Assembly: GCA_949126835.1 (NCBI GenBank)
Contig: CASBPS010000116.1
Location: forward strand, 682,001-746,000
Length of the DNA stretch: 64,000 nt
Direction: 5' to 3'
Source of the DNA: Anisus vortex
Lineage: Eukaryota > Mollusca > Gastropoda > Planorbidae
Positions 34,586 through 46,200 of the stretch are shown here, piece by piece. Position numbers and translations under genes: made by a program. Under the pieces are notes generated by a model. That model was not told where the DNA came from, made no database searches, and saw only the letters and a program-made list of their open reading frames with translations. Within the stretch, counting starts at the first letter, position 1. Every line of letters begins with the position of its first letter.

Positions 34586-35100
34586 TACTGGACATAAAAA
34601 CGTGAAATTTGCTACAAATATTCTTTGCGTTACGGCGGTGAACACTGTCAAGGTTAAAAAAAAAATAAAATGACCGCAGTGGTCAGTTTGGTCAAAAAAC
34701 GCGAATAAAACGACATATTTTGGGTTATGTTGAATTTGCCGTTCCAACTTTTTATAGTTTTTCGATCGATCGCGCTAAGAAAATAAAAAAAAAGGATGGC
34801 GTTGAGATTTTTTTCAGGATGACGTCATCAAAATTTGCGCAGGGATAGCTGGTTGTCTTTTTTTTTATGGCGTCATCGAATTCTGCGTATTCATTTTAAT
34901 TAACTTCGCTTCAACCTTTGCTAATGTACTTTATGAATGATTAGAACAAAATATATTCACGTTTTAATTTGCGTCGTAATTTATAGCGGGATATTTTTAA
35001 ATTGTTATAATGGGTAATGATTAATGGTTTTAATGGGTATCTTACGTTGTATCTGGCAAATAAAAAATTCCTTCACGTTTTTATTCGTGTTGTATATGTC

Positions 35101-35844
35101 CACAGAATAGGTATAAAACAGAATGCGCAATCGCATTTTATTTCTGTTTTGGGCAGTAATACCGACGCCATACTAAGCTTATTTAAACGCAGCGGTCCTG
35201 GTTACACTCTATATTTATGCTTATTTAGCCTACAACGTCCTTTTCTTCAAATCTACAAGTTCGAACACCCAAAGCTAATATTTCAGGCAAAATGTGCATG
35301 AACGGTTGTGTAATAAACTACAACAATGATGCGAAAACGACTGATTAACGTAAAAAAGAGCATGTCAAACTGCATGGCTTTCCTGACTCCATAAAGGATA
35401 AACAACAGCATAAACAACCTCATATTAACTCATTATGAATTATATGCCTATTTCCCATCATAATTTATAAGTTTATTTTGGTTTAAAAAGTATATATATT
35501 TATGTACCGGTAGCCGTAGCAATTTAGTTACCGGTACCGAGCTACGTCTAAGACATTTTTTTTTCAAATCAGTACCGGGTAATAAATATTTTTACATCAT
35601 ATTGGCCTAATCATATAATGTTCAAAACAAAATGGGTAATTAAGTCAAATTTATATAAAAGTAAGCCTATAATGAAAGATAATGTAGGCCCTATATATAT
35701 ATTGCATATATTTATGGCAGACGTAGATATCCTTTCACATTTTACTATAGTAGCGTCTCTAGCGACCGCTGCATTACGGAAAATGGTAACTTTTAGTGAG
35801 TGCGTATATAGTGATTGTGCATTCTGTTCTATACCTATTCTGTG
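35101..35844 (+). mobile_element. P-element-like non-autonomous transposon, copy 3
   Basis: Ends as in copies 1 and 2; flanks TATATGTC (35093-35100) and TATACGTC (35845-35852), the same imperfect duplication as copy 2. 744 bp. Same insertion event as copy 2, duplicated together with the Helitron unit. Confidence 0.85.
35292..35400 (+). pseudogene. THAP-domain remnant in P-like copy 3
   Basis: Reads MCMNGCVINYNNDAKTTD, a stop, then RKKEHVKLHGFPDSIKDKQ. The stop interrupts the stub. Together with copy 1 (KNCCVINCNNDAK) it shows about 13 residues that copy 2 has lost by deletion. Confidence 0.65.
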
Positions 35845-36567
35845 TATACGTCTTATAAACTTTGTAGCGGGAAATTTTTCAATTGCCAGGCAATGTTTAA
35901 ATTGCCGAGCTCAACGTTTTAAAGTTTTAATTTGTATCGTATACGTCTTATAAACTATGTAGCGGGAAATTTTTATATTGCCGGGCAATGTTTAAATTTG
36001 CCGGACCAACTTTTAAAAGTTTTAATTCATGTCGTATACGTTGTGTAAACTATGATTCATATCGGTTTCAGTTGTTATTGTTTTTCCTGTTGAATGTAAA
36101 ATTTAATTCTAAGTTTGCTTCCAAAGCAACAATAAATAAATAGCAAATAACACCAACAAAAACAAAAAAAAAAGCAAAAATAAATAAATATTGATCTACG
36201 ACTAATGTTGTAGCAAAAAAATATATCAAACAATCATTTTCGAATTAACAGTACTTTTTAAAAGACATTTGAGTTCTGTTTTACAGAAAGAGTTTAATTA
36301 CCCAATAAACTCACAAAATTCGAACATAGTGGTCATACTTTGAGCAAGAAATAAAAAAAAATTATTATTATTTGTTTTTCCTTTTTAGTTGTATATTGAA
36401 TTGGTGTATAATAAAGTGTGCAAAACAAAAATAAATTAAAAAAATACTGACCACGAAAAAAAACATACTACTTTATGTATGTTGCAAAAACAAAACGAAA
36501 AAAATATAATGTGTCAAGCATATTCTAAAAAAAAGCCCGTTCGAAGAATCGGGCACATAACGGCTTG

Positions 36568-38124
36568 TATATATATAAATCTCAAAAGGAATATGTATGT
36601 ATGTATGTGGCTGGCTGGCTGGCTGGCTGGGTATGTACATACCGCATAATCTTTTTAAATACTGGACATAAAAACGTGAAATTTGCTACAAAAATTCTTT
36701 GCGTTACGGCGGTGAACACTGTCAAGGTTTTAAAAAAAATAAAATGACCGCAGTGGTCAGTTTGGTCAAAAAACGCGAATAAAACGACATATTTTGGGTT
36801 CATGTTAAAATTGCCGTTCCAACTTTTTATAGTTTTTCGATCGATCGCGCTAAAAAAATTAAAAAAAGGATGGCGTTGAGATTTTTTCAGGATGACGTCA
36901 TCAAAGTTTGCGCAGAGATAGCTAGCCGGCTTTTCGTTATGACGTCATCAAATTTTGCGTATTCATTTAAAATTAACTTTGCTTCAATGTTTGCTGATGT
37001 ATTTTATGAATGAATAGAACAAAATATATTCACGTTTTAATTCGTGTCGTATACGAAATATAAACTTTTGTAGTTGTTGCGTGCATTCTCATTATAACTG
37101 CTTGAGTAGTAAGAGTGTATGTAAACATAACTTTTAGCTTTTTCAATTCGTTTGAAGCGGGCGTATACGCATTAAAATCTTTCTAGCGGGAAATATTTCA
37201 CGTTTCAATTCTTTTCTAGAGGGCAATATTTCACGTTTCAATTCGTTTCTAGCGGGCAATATTTCACGTTGCAGTTCGTTTCGGTTGTAGCGGGCGTACA
37301 AAATGTCATTCACATTTTAATTTGTGACGTATACATCGATAAACTTTTTAACGGGTGGGGTTTTATTAATTGCCGTATATATTAACTGTGAAGCGGGAAA
37401 TCTCATTATAACTTTAGGCTTATCGCCTTGGTAACAACCATTGTTTAAATTACCGGGCAAGGTTTAAATTACCGGGTAATGTTTATAATACCGGGCAATG
37501 TTTAAATTACCGGGCAATGTTTAAATTACCGGACAATGTCTAAATTACCGGGCAATGTTTATATTACCGGGCAATGTTTAATTTGCCGGGCAATGTTCAA
37601 ATTGCCGGAACTAACTTTTTAAAGTTTTAATTCGTGTCGTATACGTTTTATAAACATTATTTCATATGGGTTTCATTTGTTATTGTTTTACATGTTGAAT
37701 AGAAAATTTAATTCTAAGTTTGCTTCCAAAGCAACAATAATAAATAAATAGCAAATAACAAAAACAAAACAACATAGGTCTGCGACTTAATGTTTGTCGT
37801 GTCGTAAAAAAACATATCAAACAATCATTTTCTTTTTTAATAAAAATACTGTCGAATGTTCTTTATCAATGAATAGAACAAAATATATTTACGTTTTAAT
37901 TTGCGTCGTAATTTATAACGGGCAATTTTTTAATTGTTATAATGGGTAATGGGTAATGATTTTAACGGGTAATTTTATGTTGTAGCGGGCAAATTAGACA
38001 TTACCTCACGTTTAAATTCATGTCGTAGGTCATGCGGGCAGTCTCATTATAACTGCTTGAGTAGTTAGAGTGTATGTAAACATAGCTTTTAGCCGGTTCG
38101 GAGGACCGGGCACATAACGGCTTG
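36568..38124 (+). mobile_element. Helitron unit 4
   Basis: Standard head with TATGTATGTATG and four GGCT repeats. TGACGTCA at 36893 and 36940. Body as in unit 3a (GGGCAATATTTCACGTTTCA words at 37200-37270), then the 19-bp array at 37440-37608 and the CCGGT-type hairpin end, finishing CATAACGGCTTG. Confidence 0.75.
37440..37608. repeat. 19-bp minisatellite in unit 4, about 9 copies
   Basis: Shortest of the five longer arrays. Variants include ACCGGACAATGTCTAAATT. Confidence 0.9.
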
Positions 38125-40047
38125 TATATATATAAATCTGAAAAGGAATATGTATGTATGTATGTGGCTGGCTGGCTGGCTGGCTGGGTATGTACATACC
38201 GCATAATCTTTTTAAATACTGGACATAAAAACGTGAAATTTGCTACAAATATTCTTTGCGTTACGGCGGTGAACACTGTCAAGGTTTTAAAAAAATTAAA
38301 ATGACCGCAGTGGTCAGTTTGGTCAAAAACGTGAAAAAAACACAACTTTTGATTCACATTGTCTTTGCCAGTACAACTTTTTATAGTTTTTCGTCACAAA
38401 GTTAGAAAAAAAAAGGATGCGCTGAGATTATTTTTATGACGTCATCAATCTTTGCGCATGGATTTTATAGCAATGAAGGGACATTTTTCATTCATGTTTA
38501 AATTGACGTCATCAAACTATGTGCATGGATTTTATTATCTCAACTCAATGACGGGAACAAATTTTTTTTCATGTTTAAATTGTCTACGTGCCGTAAACAA
38601 CATAAATTCTTTACACTACCAATACTGTAGTTGATTTTCTTAATCTATCACTACTTTGATACTTTACACTATGAATACATGACTTAAAGCTAATTAATAA
38701 TTTAAAACTTTACAAACATAGGACAAAGCAAATAGATTTAGCTTTTTTTTTCTGTTTTCGGAAGTAATACCGACGCATTACTAAGCTTATTTAAACGCAG
38801 TGGTCCTGGTTACACTCTATATTTAAGCTTATAATTATATGGCGTCATCAAATTTTGCGTATTTATGCGTTTAAGAAGGGAACAAAATTTTGTTTTAATT
38901 TGCGTCGTAATTTGTAGAATGCAATATTTAAATGGTTTAAGTAAAAAAATTAAGTTACCGGAAAATACTTTATCCCCGCTTAAGACAATTGCTTATAACT
39001 CCATGGGTTAGTTTATCCAGTTCCGAGAACTGGGCACCTTTAGGCTTATCGCCTTGGTAACGGCCATTGTTTTAATTACCGGGCAATGTTTAAATTACCG
39101 GGCAATGTTTATAATACCAGGCAATGTTTAAATTACCGGGCAATGTTTAAATTACCGGGCAATGTTTATAATACCGGACAATGTTTAAATTACCGGGCAA
39201 TGTTTAAATTACCGGGCAATGTTTATAATACCGGGCAATGTTTAAATTACCGGGCAATGTTTAAATTACCGGGCAATGTTTATAATACCGGGCAATGTTT
39301 ATAATACCGGGCAATGTTTAAATTACCGGGCAATGTTTAAATTACCGGGCAATGTTTATAATACCGGGCAATGTTTATAATACCGGGCAATGTTTAAATT
39401 ACCGGGCAATGTTTATAATACCGGGCAATGTTTATAATACCGGGCAATGTTTATAATACCGGGCAATGTTTAAATTACCAGGCAATGTTTAAATTACCGG
39501 GCAATGTTTAATTTGCCGGGCAATTTTCGAATTGCCGGAACTAAATTTTTAAAGTTTTAATTCGTGTCGTATACGTTTTATAAACATTATTTCATAAGGG
39601 TTTCATTTGTTATTGTTTTACATGTTGAATAGAAAAATTAATTCTAAGTTTGCTTCCAAAGCAACAATAAATAAATAAATAGCAAAAAAACAAAAACAAC
39701 ACAACATAGGTCTGCGACTTAATGTTTGTCGTAAAAAAAATATATCAAACAATCATTAAAAAAAAAAAAGTAGTGTCGAATGTTCTTAATCAATGAATAG
39801 AACAAAATATATTCATGTTTTAATTTGCGTCGTAATTTATTGCGGGCAATTTTGTAATTGTTATAATGGGTGATGAGTAATGATTTTAACGGGTAATTCA
39901 TGTTGTAGCGGGCAAATAAAAAATTACCTCACGTTTAAATTCGTGTCGTAGGTCAGGCGGGCAATCTCATTATAACTGCCTGAGTAGTTAGAGTGTATGT
40001 AAACATAACTTTTAGCCGGTTCGGAGGACCGGGTACATAACGGCTTG
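38125..40047 (+). mobile_element. Helitron unit 5
   Basis: Near-copy of unit 6. Head, TGACGTCA at 38437 and 38504, 19-bp array at 39068-39538, tail with the CCGGT-type hairpin, ending CATAACGGCTTG. Non-coding. Confidence 0.75.
39068..39538. repeat. 19-bp minisatellite in unit 5, about 25 copies
   Basis: TTAAATT and TTATAAT variants are arranged in short recurring patterns, suggesting block duplications inside the array. The 72-codon frame across it is spurious. Confidence 0.9.
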
Positions 40048-41990
40048 TATATATATAAATCTCAAAAGGAATATGTATGTATGTATGTGGCTGGCTGGCT
40101 GGCTGGCTGGGTATGTACATACCGCATAATCTTTTTAAATACTGGACATAAAAACGTGAAATTTGCTACAAATATTCTTTGCGTTACGGCGGTGAACACT
40201 GTCAAGGTTTTAAAAAAATTAAAATGACCGCAGTGGTCAGTTTGGTAAAAAAACGTGAAAAAAACACAACTTTTGATTCACATTGTCTTTGCCAGTACAA
40301 CTTTTTATAGTTTTTCGTCACAAAGTTAGAAAAAAAAAGGATGCGCTGAGATTATTTTTATGACGTCATCAATCTTTGCGCATGGATTTTATAGCAATGA
40401 AGGGACATTTTTCATTCATGTTTAAATTGACGTCATCAAACTATGTGCATGGATTTTATTATCTCAACTCAATGACGGGAACAAATTTTTTTTCATGTTT
40501 AAATTGCCTACGTGCCGTAAACAACATAAATTCTTTACACTACCAATACTGTAGTTGATTTTCTTAATCTATCACTACTTTGATACTTTACACTATGAAT
40601 ACATGACTTAAAGCTAATTAATAATTTAAAACTTTACAAACATAGGACAAAGCAAATAGATTTAGCATTTTTTTTCTGTTTTCGGAAGTAATACCGACGC
40701 ATTACTAAGCTTATTTAAACGCAGTGGTCCTGGTTACACTCTATATTTAAGCTTATAATTATATGGCGTCATAAAATTTTGCGTATTTATGCGTTTAAGA
40801 AGGGAACAAAATTTAGTTTTAATTTGCGTCGTAATTTGTAGAATGCAATATTTAAATGGTTTAAGTAAAAAAATTAAGTTACCGGAAAATACTTTATCCC
40901 CGCTTAAGACAATAGCTTATAACTCCATGGGTTATTTTATCCAGTTCCGAGAACTGGGCACCTTTAGGCTTATCGCCTTGGTAACGGCCATTGTTTTAAT
41001 TACCGGGCAATGTTTAAATTACCGGGCAACGTTTATAATACCAGGCAATGTTTAAATTACCGGGCAATGTTTAAATTACCGGGCAATGTTTATAATACCG
41101 GACAATGTTTAAATTACCGGGCAATGTTTAAATTACCGGGCAATGTTTATAATACCGGGCAATGTTTATAATACCGGGCAATGTTTAAATTACCGGGCAA
41201 TGTTTAAATTACCGGGCAATGTTTATAATACCGGGCAATGTTTATAATACCGGGCAATGTTTAAATTACCGGGCAATGTTTAAATTACCGGGCAATGTTT
41301 ATAATACCGGGCAATGTTTATTATACCGGGCAATGTTTAAATTACCGGGCAATGTTTATAATACCGGGCAATGTTTATAATACCGGGCAATGTTTATAAT
41401 ACCGGGCAATGTTTAAATTACCGGGCAATGTTTAAATTACCGGGCAATGTTTAATTTGCCGGGCAATTTTCAAATTGCCGGAACTAAATTTTTAAAGTTT
41501 TAATTCGTGTCGTATACGTTTTATAAACATTATTTCATAAGGGTTTCATTTGTTATTGTTTTACATGTTGAATAGAAAAATTAATTCTAAGTTTGCTTCC
41601 AAAGCAACAATAAATAAATAAATAGCAAAAAAACAAAAACAACACAACATAGGTCTGCGACTTAATGTTTGTCGTAAAAAAAATATATCAAACAATCATT
41701 AAAAAAAAAAAAGTAGTGTCGAATGTTCTTAATCAATGAATAGAACAAAATATATTCATGTTTTAATTTGCGTCGTAATTTATAGCGGGCAATTTTGTAA
41801 TTGTTATAATGGGTGATGAGTAATGATTTTAACGGGTAATTCATGTTGTAGCGGGCAAATAAAAAATTACCTCACGTTTAAATTCGTGTCGTAGGTCATG
41901 CGGGCAATCTCATTATAACTGCCTGAGTAGTTAGAGTGTATGTAAACATAACTTTTAGCCGGTTCGGAGGACCGGGCACATAACGGCTTG
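40048..41990 (+). mobile_element. Helitron unit 6
   Basis: Very similar to unit 5 through head, body, array and tail, so units 5 and 6 look like the youngest duplication in the array. TGACGTCA at 40361 and 40428. Ends with the CCGGT-type hairpin and CTTG at 41987-41990. Confidence 0.75.
40991..41481. repeat. 19-bp minisatellite in unit 6, about 26 copies
   Basis: Pattern of variants similar to unit 5 but with private changes (GTTTATTATACC) and a different length. Confidence 0.9.
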
Positions 41991-42559
41991 TATATATATA
42001 AATCTCAAAAGGAATATGTGGCTGGCTGGCTGGCTGGGTATGTACATACCGCATAATCTTTTTAAATCCTGGACATAAAAACGTGAAATTTGCTACAAAT
42101 ATTCTTTGCGTTACGGCGGTGAACACTGTCAAGGTTTTAAAAAAATTTAAATGACCGCAGTGGTCAGTTTGGTCAAAAAACGCGAATAAAACGACATATT
42201 TTGGGTTCATGTTGAATTTGCCGTTCCAACTTTTTATAGTTTTTCGTCACAAAGTTAGAAAAAAAAGGATGCGCTGAGATTATTTTTATGACGTCATCAA
42301 TCTTTGCGCTCTAACTTTTTGACTGAAGGGAAAAAATTCATTCATGTTTATATTACCGGAAATACGTGAGTAGCTTTTGGTGCGCATTTTTAAATCATCG
42401 CACCGCGACGTGCTTATTGAAAGCTTATTGAAAGCAGACGGAGCACATGTTTTGGTTAACCGCTAAACATAGGCCTAAATGTCATTTTTCATACTAATGT
42501 TAAGAAGTTAATCAAGCATATTTTAACTATTGTCTGTTGTACATATAGTCTATATACCC

Positions 42560-42800
42560 ATATTTATTGTATGCTGCGTTTATGTGTTTATGATATGTAT
42601 GATGATGATATATCTTACATGATCGTATATAGATGTAAGCCCATTTCTCTTTCAAACTAAAAACTAACAAGAAGGGCAACATTTGTTATTGTTAAAAATA
42701 GTAACTATTTATTGTATGCTGCATTTATTTGTTTATGATATGTATGATATTGATATATGATACATGATTGTATATAGATGTAAGCCCACATTTGTTATTG
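42560..42800. repeat. 145-bp tandem duplication upstream of Rep/helicase
   Basis: TTATTGTATGCTGC...GATGTAAGCCCA occurs twice, offset by about 145 bp (42563 and 42708). Confidence 0.75.
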
Positions 42801-42849
42801 TTAAAAATAGTATTTGTGTGATCATTTACAAAGCAAGGTAGTAACAATA

Positions 42850-43245
42850 TTGTGAACAAGAAATCTACATTATTGTTGAATATAAATATATTGATAAACT
42901 GTCCAAGTCAATACAAGATATCTACATTATTGTTGAAGAAGGGCAACATTTGTTATTGTTAAAAATAGTATTTATGTGATCATTTACAAAGCAAGGTAGT
43001 AACAATATTGTGAACAAGAAATCTACATTATTGTTGAATATAAATATATTGATAAACTGTCCAAGTCAATACAAGATATCTACATTATTGTTGAATATAT
43101 AAATATTGATAAGCTTTCCAAGTCAATACAAGACATCTACATTATTGTTGAATATATAAATATTGATAAACTGTCCAAGTCAATACAAGATATCTACATT
43201 ATTGTTGAATATATAAATATTGATAAACTTTCCAAGCCAATACTT
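42850..43245. repeat. 57-bp tandem repeats in the Rep/helicase 5' leader
   Basis: TCTACATTATTGTTGAATAT with ATTGATAAACTGTCCAAGTC recurs every 57 bp (42864, 42921, 43022, 43079, 43136, 43193), with one longer 158-bp period from 42864 to 43022 that includes GAAGGGCAACATTTGTTATT. The array ends 4-5 bp before the ATG of the gene, so it forms the leader and probably part of the promoter. Confidence 0.85.
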
Positions 43246-43248
43246 TAA

Positions 43249-46200
43249 ATGCCTCCAAAGAAAAGAAAACTAATTGGACAAAAGAATCCAAAGTCAATAA
43301 AAGCCAAACGTTTGCGAAAAAATGAAACTGTTGAACAAAGTGATGCTAGACATGACAAAGAAAGGGAAAGGGCCAGGACAATAAGAGCCATAGAAACATC
43401 AGAGGAGCGTCGAACACGACTTGAAACAATGCGAGAAAAAGCAAACACATCAAGGGCTACAGAGACTTCGGAGGAGCGACAAAAACGTCTTGAAAAAAAG
43501 CGGGAAGGAGAAACCACATCAAGAGCTACAGAGACTTCGGAGGAGCGACAAAAACGTCTTGAAAAAAAGCGGGAAGGAGAAACCACATCAAGAGCTACAG
43601 AGACTTCGGAGGAGCGACAAAAACGTCTTGAAAAAAAGCGGGAAGGAGAAACCACATCAAGAGCTACAGAGACTTCGGAGGAGCGACAGAAACGTCTTGA
43701 AAAAAAGCGGGAAGGAGAAACCACATCAAGGGCTACCGAGACATTAGAGGAGCGACAGAAACGTTTTGAAAAAATGAGAGAAATAGCAACCACATCAAGA
43801 GATACCGAGACATTAGAGGAGCGACAGAAACGTCTTGAAAAAAAGCGGGAAAGTGCAAACACGGCAAAAGTGTCACGAAGTTCACATTTGAATTTAGCTG
43901 GATTCCAATATGACCCCCAACATGATTACGCTCAACACCCTTATGTTGATATTGGAGGAATGATCTACATATGTAAATATTGTCAAGCAAAGAAATTTAA
44001 AACAGAACCACCAGGAATGTGCTGCAGAAGTGGAAAAGTTAAACTTACTCCCCTGAATACACCGCCCAATGATCTGCAGTTATTAATGTCTGGGACGACT
44101 TCAGAGTCAAAACATTTCCTGCGTAATCTGAGAAGATACAATTCATGTTTTCAGATGACGTCTTTTGGTGCTACCTCAATAGTGGATCTTAACGGTTTTG
44201 CAACAACTTTTAAAGTACAAGGACAGATATACCACCGGATCGGATCTCTTCTCCCGCTTCCTGATCAAAACCCACAATTTCTACAAGTCTACTTTATGGG
44301 AAATGAGCAGATTGAAGTAGATCATCGATGCGATTGTATCCCCGGGGTGAGACGCAATATTGTTTTAAGCTTACAAAGGATGCTTCATGAAAACAACCAT
44401 CTCATTAATACTTTCAAAACTTCACTAGAAAACATGCCCAATGATGAATACAAGGTTGTTATCCGTGCAGACAAAAGAGAGCCCGGTGAACACGAACGTC
44501 GCTTTAATGCTCCTCAAGTAAATGAAGTCGCCATCATTATGTCAGACCACGATTTCAATCAACGTGACATCATAATTCAGAGGCGAAGTAATTCACTACA
44601 ACGCATTTCAGAAACACATCGATCGTACGATGCTCTTCAATACCCGCTCATATTTTGTGAAGGCGAGGATGGATACCACTTCAACCTGAAGCAGGTTGAT
44701 CCTGTAACAGGTGCACCAACTGTTAAACAAGTTTCAGCATTAGACTTTTATGCATACAGGTTGATGATCAGAAATGGATCCACAAATCATATTTTACAAT
44801 GTCGACAACTATACCATCAATACGTTGTGGACATGTATGCAAAAATTGAGAGTGAGCGACTCCTGTACATACGTCTAAATCAAAAAAAGCTGCGCGTGGA
44901 AGACTATATACACCTCAAGGATGCTTTGGTGAACGATGGGGACATTCAAAATATTGGGAAAGTTGTGATTCTCCCAGCAACTTTCACCGGAAGCCCTAGA
45001 CAGATGCAGGAATATGCACAAGATGCACTGTCTTATGTTCGATCCTATGGACGCCCAGACCTATTTATCACATTTACGTGCAATCCTGACTGGGGTGAAA
45101 TCAAAGAATCACTTTCATTTGGCTAGACGTCAAGTGATCGTCAAGACATAATAGCAAGAGTGTTTAGACAAAAACAGATCAAACTCATTGATATTTTAAC
45201 TAAATATAATATTTTTGGAGAAACCCGATGCTGGATGTACTCCATTGAATGGCAGAAAAGAGGACTTCCACACTCCCACAATTTAATTTGGTTGAAGGAA
45301 AAACTACACCCAGTCAATATTGATCAAATCATATATGCAGAGTTTCCAGATCCAGAGACGGACCCTAATCTGTTTGCAGTAGTGAAGAAAAATATGATTC
45401 ATGGACCATGCGGACATCTCAACACCAATGCACCCTGTATGAAAGACGGAAAATGCAGCAAAAAATATCCTAGGAAATTAGTTAAAGATACACAGACTGG
45501 TGAAGATGGCTATCCAGTTTACAGAAGACGCGCCCCACAAGACGGTGGTTTCACGGCAACAATTAAAATTAAAGGCAACACGGAAGTCGAAGTGGACAAC
45601 AAGTGGGTTGTTCCTTATTCTCCAATTCTTTCCAAAATGTTTCTCGCACACATAAATGTCGAGTACTGTAGCTCTGTGAAATCTATCAAATACATCTGCA
45701 AATATGTAAACAAAGGAAGTGACATGGCTGTCTTTGGAGTGACAGATGACAACGCTCTTGATGAAGTGTCTCGGTACATGATAGGGAGATACATCAGTAG
45801 CAACGAAGCGGTTTGGCGCATTATGAGTTTCCCAATTCACGAACGCCACCCGACAGTAGTTCATCTCAATGTTCACTTAGAGAACGGGCAGAGAGTTTAC
45901 TTCACACGTGAAAACGCGCAAGCCCTTGCAGAAAGACCACCAAATACAACTCTGACAGCTTTTTTTCAATTATGCCAAAGTGACGCTTTTGCCAGGACAC
46001 TGCTATATCCAGAAGTACCTCGCTTTTACACTTGGAATAAGTCCAAAAAGGTGTTTTGCAAAAGAAAACAAGGTGTACCAGTTGCAGGTGAAGATGCCGT
46101 AGCAAGTGAAGCATTGGGTCGTGTCTATACAGTCAACCCAAACAACGCAGAGTGCTATTTTCTCAGACATCTTCTTCATGCAGTTCGAGGACCTACTTCT

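Larger units (their letters stand above)
34586..36567 (+). mobile_element. Helitron unit 3b, 5'-truncated, with the same P-like insertion
   Basis: Begins ACTGGACATAAAAACG, a point about 85 bp inside the normal head. From there it matches unit 2 in order, including the P-like element at the identical site (35101-35844) and the GCCCG-type 3' hairpin. It is therefore a copy of unit 2 made after the P-like insertion. TGACGTCA at 34820. Confidence 0.7.

Noticed and set aside
29925..42210. Small minus-strand frame MNPKYVVLFAFFDQTDHC recurring in many units
   Set aside because: It recurs because the Helitron heads are copies. Length and ends differ between units with frameshifts in the array, and there is no start or domain evidence for a protein.
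43245..43862. 205-codon minus-strand frame over the Rep N-terminal repeats
   Set aside because: Antisense shadow of the 69-bp coding repeat.
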